Notes: generated by a model from the letters alone, not told the origin. A DNA stretch of 64,000 nt from Paracidovorax anthurii (GCF_003269065.1 NZ_QLTA01000007.1:1-64000), one strand, 5' to 3'. Counted from the first letter of the stretch, positions 11,034 through 20,872 are shown. A program made the numbers and translations.

Positions 11034-12617
11034 ATGAAGCAGCGTTTGACTTTCTCTCTCGGAGCGGTCGCTCTCGCGGCGTTGTTGGCGACGGGCGGCG
11101 CGGGCGCGGCCACGATGCGCTGGGCTGGTGCGAACGACATCCTCACGGTGGATCCCCATGCGCAGAACCACCAGACCACCCATGCATTCCTGCAGCAGGT
11201 CTACGAGAGCCTGGTGCGCTACGACAAGAACTACCAGATCGAGCCCGCGCTGGCCACGAAGTGGACGCAGGTCTCGCCCACCCAGATGCGCTTCGAATTG
11301 CGCAAGGGCGTCAAATTCCACGATGGCGCGCCCTTCACGGCCGACGACGTGGTGTTCTCGCTCACCCGCGCGATGACGCCGCCGTCCAACATGATGTCGT
11401 CGGTGCAGAGCGTCAAGGAGGTGAAGAAGGTCGATGACTTCACCGTGGACCTCATCCTCAAGGGGCCGAGCCCCGTGCTGCTGCGCGAGCTGACCGAGGC
11501 GCGCATCATGAACAAGGCCTGGGCCGAGAAGAACAACTCGACGAAGGCGCAGGACTATGCCGCCAAGGAAGAGAACTACGCGTCCCGCAACGCCAACGGC
11601 ACCGGCCCCTTCACCATGGTGGGCTGGCAGCCCGACGTGAAGGTCACGCTCAAGAAGAACCCCAACTGGTGGGACAAGCCCGCGGGCAATATCGACGAGG
11701 TGGTCTTCACGCCCATCAAGTCGGCCGCCACGCGCTCGGCCGCGATCATCTCGGGCCAGGTGGATTTCGTGTCCGATCCGCCGCCGCAGGACCAGGCCCG
11801 CATCAAGGCCAACCCGGACCTCAAGCTCATCGAGGGTGCCGAGAACCGCACCATCTATCTGGGCCTGGACCAGTTCCGCGACGAGCTGCCGAACGCGGGC
11901 GTGCCCGGCAAGAACCCGCTCAAGGACAAGCGCGTGCGCCAGGCGCTCTACCAGGCCATCGACATCGCGGGCCTCAAGAGCCGCACCATGCGCGACCTCT
12001 CCGTGCCCGCCGGCGTGATGGTCGCGCCCATGGTGCACGGCTGGAGCAAGGAGCTGGATGCGCGCGCCTCCGGCTACGACGTCGAGGCCGCCAAGAAGCT
12101 GCTGGCCGATGCCGGCTATCCGCAGGGCTTCTCGCTCACGCTCGAATGCCCCAACGACCGCTACGTGAACGACGAGGCCATCTGCCAGGCCGTGACCGCG
12201 ATGTGGACCCGCATCGGCGTGAAGACGCGCCTGCAGACCTATCCCATGGCCACCTACCTGCCGCGCGTGATGAACACCGAGGTCAGCGCCTACCTCTTCG
12301 GCTGGGGCGTGGCCACGTTCGACGCCCTCTACACGCTCGACTCGCTCATGCACTCCAAGGACGGCAAGGGGCCGGGCGTCTACAACGCGGGCCGCATCAG
12401 CGACAAGGAACTGGACGCCAAGATCGACCAGATCAAGACCGAGATGGACACGGCCAAGCGCGACGCCCTGATCCGCGACGCGCTACAGACCGTGAAGGAC
12501 CAGTACTACTACCTTCCCCTGCACCACCAGATCCGGCCCTGGGCGATGCGCAAGGGCATGGACACGGTGTACCGCGCCGACGACCGGCCGATGCCGACCT
12601 GGACCACGATCAAGTAA
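11034..12617 (+). CDS. peptide-type ABC transporter substrate-binding protein
   Basis: A periplasmic solute-binding protein of the SBP_bac_5 (DppA/OppA) family, 527 residues. A signal peptide 'MKQRLTFSLGAVALAALLATGGAGA' ends at an Ala-X-Ala-type site. The mature protein shows family hallmarks: 'NDILTVDPHAQNH', 'LVRYDKNYQIEPALATKW', 'LRKGVKFHDGAPFTADDVVFSL' and 'GTGPFTMVGWQPD'. It should bind dipeptides, oligopeptides or a related small ligand and deliver it to an inner-membrane permease. No permease or ATPase gene is adjacent, so it is an orphan binding protein whose partners lie elsewhere. Terminators flank it on both sides, so it is transcribed alone. Confidence 0.9.
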   Translation: MKQRLTFSLGAVALAALLATGGAGAATMRWAGANDILTVDPHAQNHQTTHAFLQQVYESLVRYDKNYQIEPALATKWTQVSPTQMRFELRKGVKFHDGAPFTADDVVFSLTRAMTPPSNMMSSVQSVKEVKKVDDFTVDLILKGPSPVLLRELTEARIMNKAWAEKNNSTKAQDYAAKEENYASRNANGTGPFTMVGWQPDVKVTLKKNPNWWDKPAGNIDEVVFTPIKSAATRSAAIISGQVDFVSDPPPQDQARIKANPDLKLIEGAENRTIYLGLDQFRDELPNAGVPGKNPLKDKRVRQALYQAIDIAGLKSRTMRDLSVPAGVMVAPMVHGWSKELDARASGYDVEAAKKLLADAGYPQGFSLTLECPNDRYVNDEAICQAVTAMWTRIGVKTRLQTYPMATYLPRVMNTEVSAYLFGWGVATFDALYTLDSLMHSKDGKGPGVYNAGRISDKELDAKIDQIKTEMDTAKRDALIRDALQTVKDQYYYLPLHHQIRPWAMRKGMDTVYRADDRPMPTWTTIK

Positions 12618-12647
12618 GCCGCCGGCACATCGGCACACTGGCACGAG

Positions 12648-12670
12648 AGCCCGCTTAGGCGGGCTTTTTT
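12648..12670 (+). terminator. intrinsic terminator after the solute-binding protein
   Basis: A 7-bp stem AGCCCGC/GCGGGCT with a 4-base loop is followed directly by a run of T residues. It is a textbook Rho-independent terminator 31 bases after the stop codon. Confidence 0.85.
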
Positions 12671-12805
12671 CATCGACGGGCCGCCCCGAGATGAAAAGCA
12701 CTCCCTTGAGCGCAGCGAGGGAGCGTGGGGGCCTTGTTCCATGGGGCCGCGGCTATCATGCGCCCTCCTTCGACCGCCCCCCGCCCTTTCCTGGACCGCT
12801 CCCGC

Positions 12806-14242
12806 ATGCTCGCCCGCCACGCCGACCCCATCGCTGCCATCGCCACCGCGCCGGGGCGCGGCGCCGTCGGGATCGTGCGCGTCTCGGGCAAAGGGCTTGC
12901 CGCCCTGGTGGAAGCTCTCTGCGGCCGTGCCCTGCGCCCGCGCGAGGCCACGTACCTGCCCTTCCGCGATGCCGCGGGCGGGACCATCGACCAGGGGCTG
13001 GCGCTCTACTTTCCGGCGCCGCACAGCTATACCGGGGAAGACGTGCTGGAGCTGCAGGCGCACGGCGGCCCGGTCGTGCTGCAACTCCTGCTCGCACGCT
13101 GCCTGGAGGCGGCGGCCGGGCCCGATGCGGCCACGGGACGACCGCGCCTGCCGGGCCTGCGCCTGGCGCAGCCTGGCGAGTTCACCGAACGGGCTTTCCT
13201 GAACGACAAGATCGATCTGGCCCAGGCCGAGGCGATCGCCGACCTCATCGACGCCAGCACCGAGGCGGCGGCGCGCAGCGCCAGCCGCTCGCTCGCGGGC
13301 GCGTTCTCGCAGGAGATCCATCGCCTGCGCGATGCCCTCGTGCACCTGCGCATGCTGGTGGAGGCTACGCTCGATTTCCCCGAGGAGGAGATCGACTTCC
13401 TGCGCAAGGCCGATGCCCATGGCCAGCTCGCGACGCTGCAGGCCACGCTCGCGGAGGTGATGCTCCGTACGCGCCAGGGCGCGCTGCTGCGCGAGGGGAT
13501 CAAGGTAGTGATCGCGGGGCAGCCGAACGCGGGCAAGAGTTCGCTGCTGAATGCGCTCGCCGGCGCCGAACTGGCCATCGTCACGCCCATCGCCGGCACC
13601 ACGCGCGACAAGGTGCAGCAGACCATCCAGATCGAGGGCGTGCCTCTGCACGTGATCGACACGGCGGGTCTGCGCGAGAGCGACGACGAGGTCGAGCGGA
13701 TCGGGATCGAGCGCGCCTGGAAGGAAATCGAAGCGGCCGACGCCGTGCTCTTCCTGCACGACCTCACGCGCGCGGATGCTCCTGAATATGTAGCGGCAGA
13801 CGCAGTGATTGCGGCGACTATCGCGCGAAAAGTGCCTGAACACGTGCCCGTGATCGAGGTATGGAACAAAAGCGACCGCGCAGGGGACATCGGCCCCGGC
13901 GATGGCGTGGAGGCCGGCGGCCCGGGCCATGCGGCCGTGCGGCTTTCGGCGCGCACGGGTGACGGCCTCGACGCGCTGCGCCGGTTGCTGCTCGACGTGG
14001 CCGGCTGGCAGTCGGCCCCCGAAGGGGTGTACACCGCGCGCGCGCGCCACGTGCAGGCCCTGCAGGCGGTGGACGGGCACCTGATGGAGGCGGCCGCCCA
14101 GCTGCAGGCCCAGGGGCCGGCGCTGGACCTGCTGGCCGAGGAGCTGCGCCTGGCCCAGCAGGCCCTGAATGCCATCACGGGCGAATTCACGTCCGACGAT
14201 CTGCTCGGGGTGATCTTCTCCAGCTTCTGCATCGGGAAGTAA
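12806..14242 (+). CDS. mnmE: tRNA modification GTPase MnmE
   Basis: With MnmG it makes the (carboxymethyl)aminomethyl modification at U34 of certain tRNAs. The N-terminal folate-binding domain starts '[22 protein letters not shown]'. The inserted Ras-like G domain has G1 'GQPNAGKSS' (about residue 238), 'GTTRDKV' and G3 'DTAGLRE'. The C-terminus ends with the required 'FCIGK' cysteine motif. The ATG at 12806 matches the family start; the frame is open back to a GTG at 12725, but the extra 27 residues do not look conserved. At 478 residues it is close to the usual 455. A segment near 13780-13870 is noticeably lower in GC than the rest of the gene. Confidence 0.97.
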   Translation: MLARHADPIAAIATAPGRGAVGIVRVSGKGLAALVEALCGRALRPREATYLPFRDAAGGTIDQGLALYFPAPHSYTGEDVLELQAHGGPVVLQLLLARCLEAAAGPDAATGRPRLPGLRLAQPGEFTERAFLNDKIDLAQAEAIADLIDASTEAAARSASRSLAGAFSQEIHRLRDALVHLRMLVEATLDFPEEEIDFLRKADAHGQLATLQATLAEVMLRTRQGALLREGIKVVIAGQPNAGKSSLLNALAGAELAIVTPIAGTTRDKVQQTIQIEGVPLHVIDTAGLRESDDEVERIGIERAWKEIEAADAVLFLHDLTRADAPEYVAADAVIAATIARKVPEHVPVIEVWNKSDRAGDIGPGDGVEAGGPGHAAVRLSARTGDGLDALRRLLLDVAGWQSAPEGVYTARARHVQALQAVDGHLMEAAAQLQAQGPALDLLAEELRLAQQALNAITGEFTSDDLLGVIFSSFCIGK

Positions 14243-14328
14243 GGGACGCTCCCGTGCTGTGGGATGTTTGTAAGGAGAGGTAAGGCCGCCTTGTGCCCCA
14301 CGGCGCACGGCGATACCGTCCCGCCACT

Positions 14329-14829
14329 ATGAATGCCGTGATGCCCACCTCTTCCCCCGCTTCCAAGGCCGACCTCAGCGAGCTGGTGCAGGCCATCGCC
14401 CAATCCGTGGCGGAAGACGGGCTCACCAACCCCTTCACGGCCGAGCAGTGGGATCTGCTCGCCGGCTATCTCCTTCCCATGTCGGTGGATGCGGGCCATA
14501 CCCTGTTCACCCAGGGGGTGAAGGACCGCACGCTCTATTTCATCGAAAGCGGCAGCATCAGCGTGCACTACGAGGACGACAAGGGCCGCCTGCGGCTGGC
14601 CATCGTGGGCCCGGGCTCCATCGTGGGGGAAGGCGCCTTCTTCTCGCACCGCCCGCGCAGTGCCACCGTGCAGACGGGCGCTCCCAGCAAGCTCTGGTCC
14701 CTGACAGCGCTGCGTTTCACGGAACTCTCCAACCGGCAGCCTGCCGTGGCGCTCGGACTGGCGATGGCGGCGGGGTCGGTGCTGTCGCGCCGGCTGGGCA
14801 ACCGCCGCCGCCGTGTTGCGGCAACCTGA
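14329..14829 (+). CDS. single-domain cyclic-nucleotide-binding (CRP-type) protein
   Basis: About 166 residues consisting of one cNMP-binding beta-barrel: 'GHTLFTQGVKDRTLYFIESGSISV' then 'VGPGSIVGEGAFFSHRPRSATVQTG', the phosphate-binding-cassette region where the Gly-Glu and Arg are kept. There is no helix-turn-helix after it, only a short Arg-rich tail, so it is not a normal CRP/FNR transcription factor. It probably senses a nucleotide or acts through a partner. Possible starts are GTG 14293, ATG 14329 and ATG 14341; none has a clear SD, and I took the middle one. It follows mnmE by 86 bases. Confidence 0.7.
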   Translation: MNAVMPTSSPASKADLSELVQAIAQSVAEDGLTNPFTAEQWDLLAGYLLPMSVDAGHTLFTQGVKDRTLYFIESGSISVHYEDDKGRLRLAIVGPGSIVGEGAFFSHRPRSATVQTGAPSKLWSLTALRFTELSNRQPAVALGLAMAAGSVLSRRLGNRRRRVAAT

Positions 14830-14947
14830 CAGAACGGGGCCTCGCGAGGGCCAAGCAGGCACGTTCCGCAACCTGAGCCCCGAGGCCGGAGGGCGCCGCG
14901 TTACACTTGTTGCAACTCGTTCGCATTGTAGAAAGAAGGCCTTTCGC

Positions 14948-15814
14948 ATGTCGCTGTTCAGCTGGTTTTCCCGCAAAACGCCCTCGTCCCGGCCGCGTCC
15001 TGCGGCGGAGCCGACCGGCCTGTTGAACGCGGAGGCCACCGTTCCGCTCATGCCGGGCCGCAACGGCAAGCCCGTGCTGCCCCCGGCGCTGGCCGACCAT
15101 GCGGCCAATCGCAAGAACGAGCGCATGGAGCGGCGGGAGCTGCTCTACACCGTGGTGCGCGACGCCATGGTCCGCGCCAGCGTGCTGTCGGCGGGCTACA
15201 AGTTCAAGGTCCTGTCCCTGGACCAGCGCGGCCGGCAATTCCTCGTGATGATGGATCTCGCTCGCGAATACGGTGGCGAGACGGCACGCCTGAGCGAGAT
15301 CGAAGCGCTCATCGCCCAGACGGCGAAGTCACGTTTCGGCATCCTGGTCACGGCCGTCTACTGGCGCATCAGCGACCACGTGGCGGTGGGCGTGCCGGGC
15401 AAGACCAGCCCGGCGCCTGCTGCCCAGGGCCCGGCATCGGCACCCGCGCCGCTGGCGCCGCCCACGCCCGTACCCGTGGCGGTTCCGCCGGCGGCTGCCC
15501 CATCGCTGCTCTCGCCGCGCAACCCGGCGCCCCTGGTGCCTCCCGCGCCGGTGGCTGCCCCGAAGGAGTCTCCATCGGCTGGCCGGGGCTACGAGCCGAT
15601 CGAAGCGGATGAGGTGGCCGCCTTCAAGCGCGCCCTGGGCACCGCCGCCGTCGCGGCCCGTGCACCGGCCGCCGCGGCGTCTCCCGGCACCACCGTGCGT
15701 TCGGGGCCGTTGCTGCCTCCCGCGCCCTCGGGCTTCGAGGACACGGAGATGCCCGGCCAGGACGGCGCACCGGCGCCGGATCTCAGCACCACCCAGTACG
15801 GCGAGCTGCGCTGA
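14948..15814 (+). CDS. conserved protein of unknown function with Pro/Ala-rich tail
   Basis: A 288-residue protein I do not recognise by function. It starts 'MSLFSWFSRKTPSSRPRPAAE'. The central part (about residues 55-145), 'ERMERRELLYTVVRDAMVRASVLSAGYKFKV...', reads as a compact alpha/beta domain. From about residue 150 it is mostly Pro, Ala and Val and probably disordered. A good SD (AGAAAGAAGG at about 14931-14940) supports the ATG at 14948. It has no signal peptide or membrane span. The arrangement (short cytoplasmic domain plus low-complexity tail) resembles other small Comamonadaceae hypotheticals; its role is unknown. Confidence 0.75.
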   Translation: MSLFSWFSRKTPSSRPRPAAEPTGLLNAEATVPLMPGRNGKPVLPPALADHAANRKNERMERRELLYTVVRDAMVRASVLSAGYKFKVLSLDQRGRQFLVMMDLAREYGGETARLSEIEALIAQTAKSRFGILVTAVYWRISDHVAVGVPGKTSPAPAAQGPASAPAPLAPPTPVPVAVPPAAAPSLLSPRNPAPLVPPAPVAAPKESPSAGRGYEPIEADEVAAFKRALGTAAVAARAPAAAASPGTTVRSGPLLPPAPSGFEDTEMPGQDGAPAPDLSTTQYGELR

Positions 15815-15833
15815 GCGGCCCGCCGCCCGTGGA

Positions 15834-18542
15834 TCAGTAGACGTCGCGCCGGTAGCGGCCGTCTTCGATCAGCGCGTCCAGGGCGTCCGGCCCCAGGGCT
15901 TCCAGAAGCACACGGTCCACGCCGGCGGCCATGCCCTCGGCGCTGCCGCAAACGAAGACCACGGCGCCTTCTTCCAGCCACTGGCGCAAGTCCTGCATGG
16001 CCGAGCGCAGGGCATCCTGCACGTAGCGGTGGGGGCTGTCCGCATCGCGCGAGAACACGAGGTCGAGCCGTTCCAGGTGGCCCTGGGCCTTCCAGGCGCT
16101 GATCTCTTCCGCGCAGAGCTGGTCGCAGGCGCGTTGCCGTTCTCCGAAAAGAAGCCAATTACGCCGCTGGCCGGCCCGCATGCGGGCGCGCAAATGGGCG
16201 CGCAGCCCCGCCAGCCCCGATCCGTTGCCGATGAAGATGCAGGGCAGGCCTTCGGTGCCGTCCGCGCCGAAGCGGGGGTTTTCCAGCAACCGCAGTTCCT
16301 GCACGCTGCCCAGGGGGGCGTGCGCCGTGAGCCAGCCCGAGGCGATGCCCAGGCCTTGGGCATGCCGCTCCTGCCGCACCAGCAACTGCAGGGCACCGTC
16401 TTCGGGCAATGAGGCAACCGAGTAGGTGCGTGGAGCCAGGGGCACCAGTTGGTCCGCGCAGGCCTGGGGGCGGGTCCAGCCCGTTGGCGGGGGCAGCACG
16501 GAGGCCGCCAGCGCGTCGGCCAGGCAGCGCCCGGAGCCCGCGTGCTGGACGATGGCCTGGCCGTCCAGCTCGCTGGCCTGCAGCCAAGTGGTCACGGCCT
16601 CGGGCGACTGGTGGGGCATGGCGTCCACCAGGGCGCCCGGCGGCCAGGTGGGGAGTGAATGCCGGGTGCCCTCTGGGCGCAACGCGATCTCGAACAAGGG
16701 GCCGCCCTGGCTCCCGGGGTTGCGCAGCACCCTCTCTTCCAGGCGCCATCGGGTCATGGCCTGTGCCGTGGGCGGCGTGCCGGGAGGCGCCACCTGCGGG
16801 TCCGTGGCCAGGCGCTGCGCGCCGTCCAGCGTGGCGAGGGCTTCCCTCCAGCGGGCCAGGGCCCCCGCGTCGCCGTCGTCCACTTCGATCAGCGGGAAGA
16901 GCGGCTGGGCTCCCCAGTGGCGCAGACCCGTGTCCAGTGCGTGGCCGAAGCCGCAGAAGCGGGCATAGTGCCGATCGCCCAGGGCGAGCACGGCGAACCG
17001 CACGTGCGCCAGCGGCGCGGCAGCTGCGTTGCGGGATGGCCCCTGGCTCAGCTGGCGCGCGAAGCGGCGTGCGTTGTCCGGCGGCTCGCCTTCGCCGAAG
17101 CTGCTGGCGATGAGCAGAACGCGCGGATGGCCCTGAAGATCCTCGGGCGCGAATTGCTGCAGTGACCGGACCACCGTGGGCAGGCCCGCGTGCTGCAGCG
17201 CGCCGGCCGTCTGGAGCGCGATGCGCTCGGCCATGCCGGACTGGCTGGCGTAGGCCACCAGCAGCGCTCCGGTACCAGGGCGGGCCGGCGCATCCGCCAT
17301 GCCGCCCAATGCCGCCCTGCGTGCCGCGTCGGTGGCCCGGCGCTGGCGCCGCCGGCCCAGGTAGAGCATCCACCCCGTGACGGCGAAGAGCGGCAGCGCA
17401 AGGCTGGCCGCCGTCACCGCGATGCGGCCCGGAAGGCCGAAATACGTGCCCATGTGCAGCGGATAGATGGTGCTCAGTGCGCGGGCGCCGGGGCTGCGCT
17501 GCTCGTAGCGGTCGTCCGTCGCGACCTCGCCGGTCCGGAGGTCCAGCACCAGGCGGTGGCGGGCCCGCTCATGCACGGGGGCCGCGTCCAGCCATTGGAT
17601 CTGCAGGGGTTGATCGGCGCGTTGCGGCAGGCGCAGGTTGGCCAGGGTCCAACCCTGTGCCCGCTGTTCGAAGGTGCGCCACGCAGGGGCCAGGTCCACC
17701 GGCGTGGACGGCTGGGCGCGTGCGCCGCCGTTGTCCGCGCTGCGTGCGGGGGGCGCCGCCTGCCGTGCCGGACGCGGTTGGCCCGCCCAGCCGTCCACCG
17801 TGTCCCGGACGGCGTCGAAGGACCAGTACAGGCCGGTCGCGGTGAGCACCACGTACACCACCAGCGCCCAGGTGCCGGCCACGGCATGCAGGCTCCAGAG
17901 GAACGGACGGCCTTTGAGCCGGGTGTCGAATGCGAGCCACGTGCGCCAGCGCAGCGGATGGCGCGGCCAGCGCAGATACAGCCCCGAGAGCGACAGGCCC
18001 AGCAGGCACAGCGCCAGCACGCCGGCAGCGACCCGGCCCGGCTCGCGCGGCAGCAGCAGCCAGCGGTGCAGGGACTCGATCCATTCGAAGGCCTCGTGCC
18101 CCCGCAGCGGCGGCTGCAGCGCGCCTGTGTAGGGGTGCACGTACACCGTCTCGCCGCGGCGCTGGCCGGGTGCGGGCGCGAAGTTCACCCGTACGGCCGA
18201 TCCTGGCACGGACTCCAGGGTCAGCGCGGTGACGCGCCGCCCGGCCTGGGACTGCGCGAGCGCCTCCAGGATCCGGGGTGGGTCCAGCATCGGCCCGCTT
18301 TGCGGTGCCACCTGTCGCACGCCGGGGTTGATCCAGTCCAGCAGCTCTTCCCGGAAGGCCAGCAGGGCCCCGCTCATGCCGATCACGATCAGCACCGATC
18401 CGGCGGTGATGCCGATGAACCAGTGCAATTGGAAAAAAACCTGCCGCAGCCCTGGAAGTGCCCATCCGCGGCGGTGGGACGATGGGGCGGAGGATTCCGA
18501 AGCGACGGCGTGCGGGTCCGTGGTGCGGGCGGGCGTGCTCAC
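15834..18542 (-). CDS. PepSY-TM / flavodoxin / FAD-NADPH reductase fusion, likely ferric-siderophore reductase
   Basis: A 902-residue inner-membrane fusion. Residues 1 to about 400 are a PepSY-associated region with several membrane helices ('VFFQLHWFIGITAGSVLIVIGMSG', 'GRVAAGVLALCLLGLSLSGLYL', 'ALVVYVVLTATGLYWSF', 'GRIAVTAASLALPLFAVTGWML'). A flavodoxin-like FMN domain begins near 426 ('LLVAYASQSGMAER'). From about 560 to the end is a sulfite-reductase-type FAD/NADPH module with 'RTYSVAS' near 704 and 'CIFIGNGSGLAG'. It would pass electrons from NADPH across the membrane, probably to release iron from siderophores. The GTG start at 18542 overlaps the stop of the receptor gene (GTGA) and has an AAGGTGG-like SD, so the two are coupled. 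The reductase role is inference from architecture and neighbour. Confidence 0.88.
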   Translation of the reverse strand: MSTPARTTDPHAVASESSAPSSHRRGWALPGLRQVFFQLHWFIGITAGSVLIVIGMSGALLAFREELLDWINPGVRQVAPQSGPMLDPPRILEALAQSQAGRRVTALTLESVPGSAVRVNFAPAPGQRRGETVYVHPYTGALQPPLRGHEAFEWIESLHRWLLLPREPGRVAAGVLALCLLGLSLSGLYLRWPRHPLRWRTWLAFDTRLKGRPFLWSLHAVAGTWALVVYVVLTATGLYWSFDAVRDTVDGWAGQPRPARQAAPPARSADNGGARAQPSTPVDLAPAWRTFEQRAQGWTLANLRLPQRADQPLQIQWLDAAPVHERARHRLVLDLRTGEVATDDRYEQRSPGARALSTIYPLHMGTYFGLPGRIAVTAASLALPLFAVTGWMLYLGRRRQRRATDAARRAALGGMADAPARPGTGALLVAYASQSGMAERIALQTAGALQHAGLPTVVRSLQQFAPEDLQGHPRVLLIASSFGEGEPPDNARRFARQLSQGPSRNAAAAPLAHVRFAVLALGDRHYARFCGFGHALDTGLRHWGAQPLFPLIEVDDGDAGALARWREALATLDGAQRLATDPQVAPPGTPPTAQAMTRWRLEERVLRNPGSQGGPLFEIALRPEGTRHSLPTWPPGALVDAMPHQSPEAVTTWLQASELDGQAIVQHAGSGRCLADALAASVLPPPTGWTRPQACADQLVPLAPRTYSVASLPEDGALQLLVRQERHAQGLGIASGWLTAHAPLGSVQELRLLENPRFGADGTEGLPCIFIGNGSGLAGLRAHLRARMRAGQRRNWLLFGERQRACDQLCAEEISAWKAQGHLERLDLVFSRDADSPHRYVQDALRSAMQDLRQWLEEGAVVFVCGSAEGMAAGVDRVLLEALGPDALDALIEDGRYRRDVY

Positions 18543-20650
18543 AGGTCCACCTTCACGGAGGCCTTGACCGTGCGCGGCGCTCCCGCCGCGAGGCGGTTGC
18601 CGCCCCCTGCCCAGTAGCGCTTGTCGGCGGCGTTGTCCACGTTGATCTGCCAGGTGGTGCGCGGGCCGAGGGCGCGCGTCGTGTAGCGGGCGCCCAGGGC
18701 GAAGAGCGTCACGCCGCCCAGCCATGCCTGGTTGAGGTCGTCCACGGGGCGGCGGCCGGTGTAGTACGCGCCGCCCTGGAGGGACAGCCCTGGCAGGGAG
18801 GCCCAGTCGTAGGACAGGAATGCGCTCAGCGTCTGTTTCGCGGCGTTTTCCGGCAGCTTGCCCTCGTAGGCGGCGACGACGTGCCGGAACTTCGGGTCCA
18901 GCCACTGCGCCGACGTCTGCCAGGACAGTTGCCGCGTGAGCGGCCCCTGGGCGGAAAGCTCGATGCCCTGGTAGCGCTGCTCGCCATCGGCCACGAAGAC
19001 ATTGCCGGCGTTCGTGTAGTAGCCCGGGCGGGAGATGTCGAAAACGGCTGCGGACACCAGCATGCCCGCCGGTGCCTGCCAGCGCAGGCCCACTTCCTTC
19101 TGCCGGCTCACACCCGGTGCGAGGCGCACGTTCTGGTTCACCGTGCCGGTGGGGCCGGCCTCGCCTTCCTCCAGTCCCTGCGCGTAGGACGCGTAGACCG
19201 AGAGGTCCGGCGAGAGCTTGTGGATCAGCGCGGCCATCGGCGTGGTCTTGCCCACGTCGTACACATTGCCGCCCTGCGCGCTGCGGTAGCTGGAGTGGCG
19301 CACGCCGATGATCGCCTGCCAGCGGGGCGACCATTCGATGCGGTCCACGGCGTAGAGGCCGGTGTCCGTCGTTTCCAGCGCGGCCGTGGTGGGGGCCGTC
19401 GGCACCGCGCCCCAGACCACCGAGGTGATCGGCACGGGGCTGTAGAGGTTTTGAGAGGCGACCGTGTAGGTGCGCTGGTACACCGGGTCCTGGGTTTTCT
19501 CGGTGCGGCTGGCGCCCAGGGTGAGTTCATGCCGGAGGCCCGCGGTTTCGAAGCCGCCGAAAAGCTCGGCGCGCAGCAGGTCGGAGCCCACGTCGAGGTG
19601 CTGGCTGTTGCCCGTGATGCGCCCGTTGCCCGTGGCGACCGCCGCTGCGTTGGCGAAGCGGAAGATGGGCAGATTGCGGTCGCGCGTGGTGCGGGAGTTG
19701 CCTGCCTCCAGGGTGAGCGCCCACTGGTCGCTCAATGCATAGTCGGCGCGTACCTGGGCATTGGTGGTTTCGGTGTTGAAGGCCGCGCCGGCCGGCCCCA
19801 CGAGCTTGCGCGGGTCCACCGGATGGGGCAGCGCGATGCTGCCGTTCACGGCGGTGGGCAGCGCGATGCCGGCCTGCTCCGTGGTCTTGCGGCGGTCGTA
19901 TTCCAGGTCGGCCTTGAGCGTGAGGCGGCTGTTCACGCGCCAGTCGAAGGCGGCCGAGACGAAGCGGCGCTGTCCGTTGCCCGCCCCGTCGAGGTAGGAG
20001 CCCAGCGTGCCGCCGGCCGCGTTCACCCGCAGCCCGTACTGCCCCTCATCGCCGAAGCGCCGGCCCACGTCGGCCGATGCCAGCGCGCGGCCATGCTGGT
20101 CCAGGGTGAGGCCGAGGGAGGCGACGGGCTGGGCCCCCGCCCGCTTGGTGACGAAATTGACGACGCCCGCTGGAGAGGCGAAGCCGTAGTAGAGCGCCGA
20201 CGCGCCCTTGAGCACTTCCACTCGCTCCTTGTTCTCCAGGGGCACCTGCGAGAAATTCATGATGGGCAGCGAGCCGTTGAGGCGGTAGTTGGTGCGGTTC
20301 TCCACCGGCATGCCGCGGATCACGAGCTGGTCCCAGGTTTCGCCACCGTTCTGCTGGCGTGTCACACCGGCGGTGTTGCGCACCGCGTCGTACAGGCCGC
20401 TGGCACCCTGCAGTTCCAGCACCTCGCGCGTGATCACGTTCACGGTGGAGGGGACATCCATCACGCCGGCTCCCCGGAAAGTGCCGGCCTCCACGGTGCG
20501 GGGCACGAAGCCTTCGGCGCGGGCGCTCTGGACGGTGACGGTGTCGAGGGCCGCCGGGTCCGGCCCCTGGGCCCGCGCGGGACCCGGACCGTAGGCCAGG
20601 GCGAGCAGCATGCACAGGGGGTGAAGGCGAAAGGAGCGCGAGGAGGACAT
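18539..20650 (-). CDS. TonB-dependent siderophore receptor
   Basis: A 703-residue outer-membrane receptor for a ferric siderophore. A signal peptide ends near 'ARAQG'. A TonB-box-like segment 'ALDTVTVQS' and the plug domain follow ('PSTVNVITREVLELQGASGLYDAVRNTAGV', 'TWDQLVIRGMPVENR', 'RVEVLKGASALYYGFASPAGVVNFVTKR'). Then comes the 22-strand barrel, ending 'TWQINVDNAADKRYWAGGGNR...VKASVKVDL'. The ATG at 20650 gives a clean signal peptide; the longer frame to 20782 does not. A Fur box lies about 205 bases upstream and the reductase follows by overlap, which makes this an iron-uptake unit. The siderophore itself cannot be read from sequence. Confidence 0.93.
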   Translation of the reverse strand: MSSSRSFRLHPLCMLLALAYGPGPARAQGPDPAALDTVTVQSARAEGFVPRTVEAGTFRGAGVMDVPSTVNVITREVLELQGASGLYDAVRNTAGVTRQQNGGETWDQLVIRGMPVENRTNYRLNGSLPIMNFSQVPLENKERVEVLKGASALYYGFASPAGVVNFVTKRAGAQPVASLGLTLDQHGRALASADVGRRFGDEGQYGLRVNAAGGTLGSYLDGAGNGQRRFVSAAFDWRVNSRLTLKADLEYDRRKTTEQAGIALPTAVNGSIALPHPVDPRKLVGPAGAAFNTETTNAQVRADYALSDQWALTLEAGNSRTTRDRNLPIFRFANAAAVATGNGRITGNSQHLDVGSDLLRAELFGGFETAGLRHELTLGASRTEKTQDPVYQRTYTVASQNLYSPVPITSVVWGAVPTAPTTAALETTDTGLYAVDRIEWSPRWQAIIGVRHSSYRSAQGGNVYDVGKTTPMAALIHKLSPDLSVYASYAQGLEEGEAGPTGTVNQNVRLAPGVSRQKEVGLRWQAPAGMLVSAAVFDISRPGYYTNAGNVFVADGEQRYQGIELSAQGPLTRQLSWQTSAQWLDPKFRHVVAAYEGKLPENAAKQTLSAFLSYDWASLPGLSLQGGAYYTGRRPVDDLNQAWLGGVTLFALGARYTTRALGPRTTWQINVDNAADKRYWAGGGNRLAAGAPRTVKASVKVDL

Positions 20651-20853
20651 GGTCGGAAATGGGAAACGCCGCAGGCGCGCCGGGCCGTGCGCCGGCATCG
20701 ACCCGCGCGCAGGGCGCGAGAAGGCGGTCAATAAGCAGAAAGAGGAGGTGTGGGGTGCGCGCCTGGCTGCGGCTCGCCGCATTCCGGCCGCGCATGCCTC
20801 GGGGCGGCGGGACCGGAAAACGCGGGCGGGGTGCCGGGCTCACGGTTGGGGGT

Positions 20854-20872
20854 GAGAATGATTGTCATTTTA
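20854..20872. promoter_or_regulatory. Fur box for the iron-uptake pair
   Basis: GAGAATGATTGTCATTTTA matches the 19-bp Fur consensus at 14 positions, with the two central half-sites (AATGAT, TCATT) intact. It lies in the 312-bp gap between apt and the receptor gene. Iron-replete repression of the receptor and reductase by Fur is the expected effect. Confidence 0.7.

Noticed and set aside
18543-19334. upstream extension of the PepSY reductase frame to 1166 residues
   Set aside because: The extension runs through the receptor gene in another frame. The GTG at 18542, with SD and stop overlap, is the credible start.
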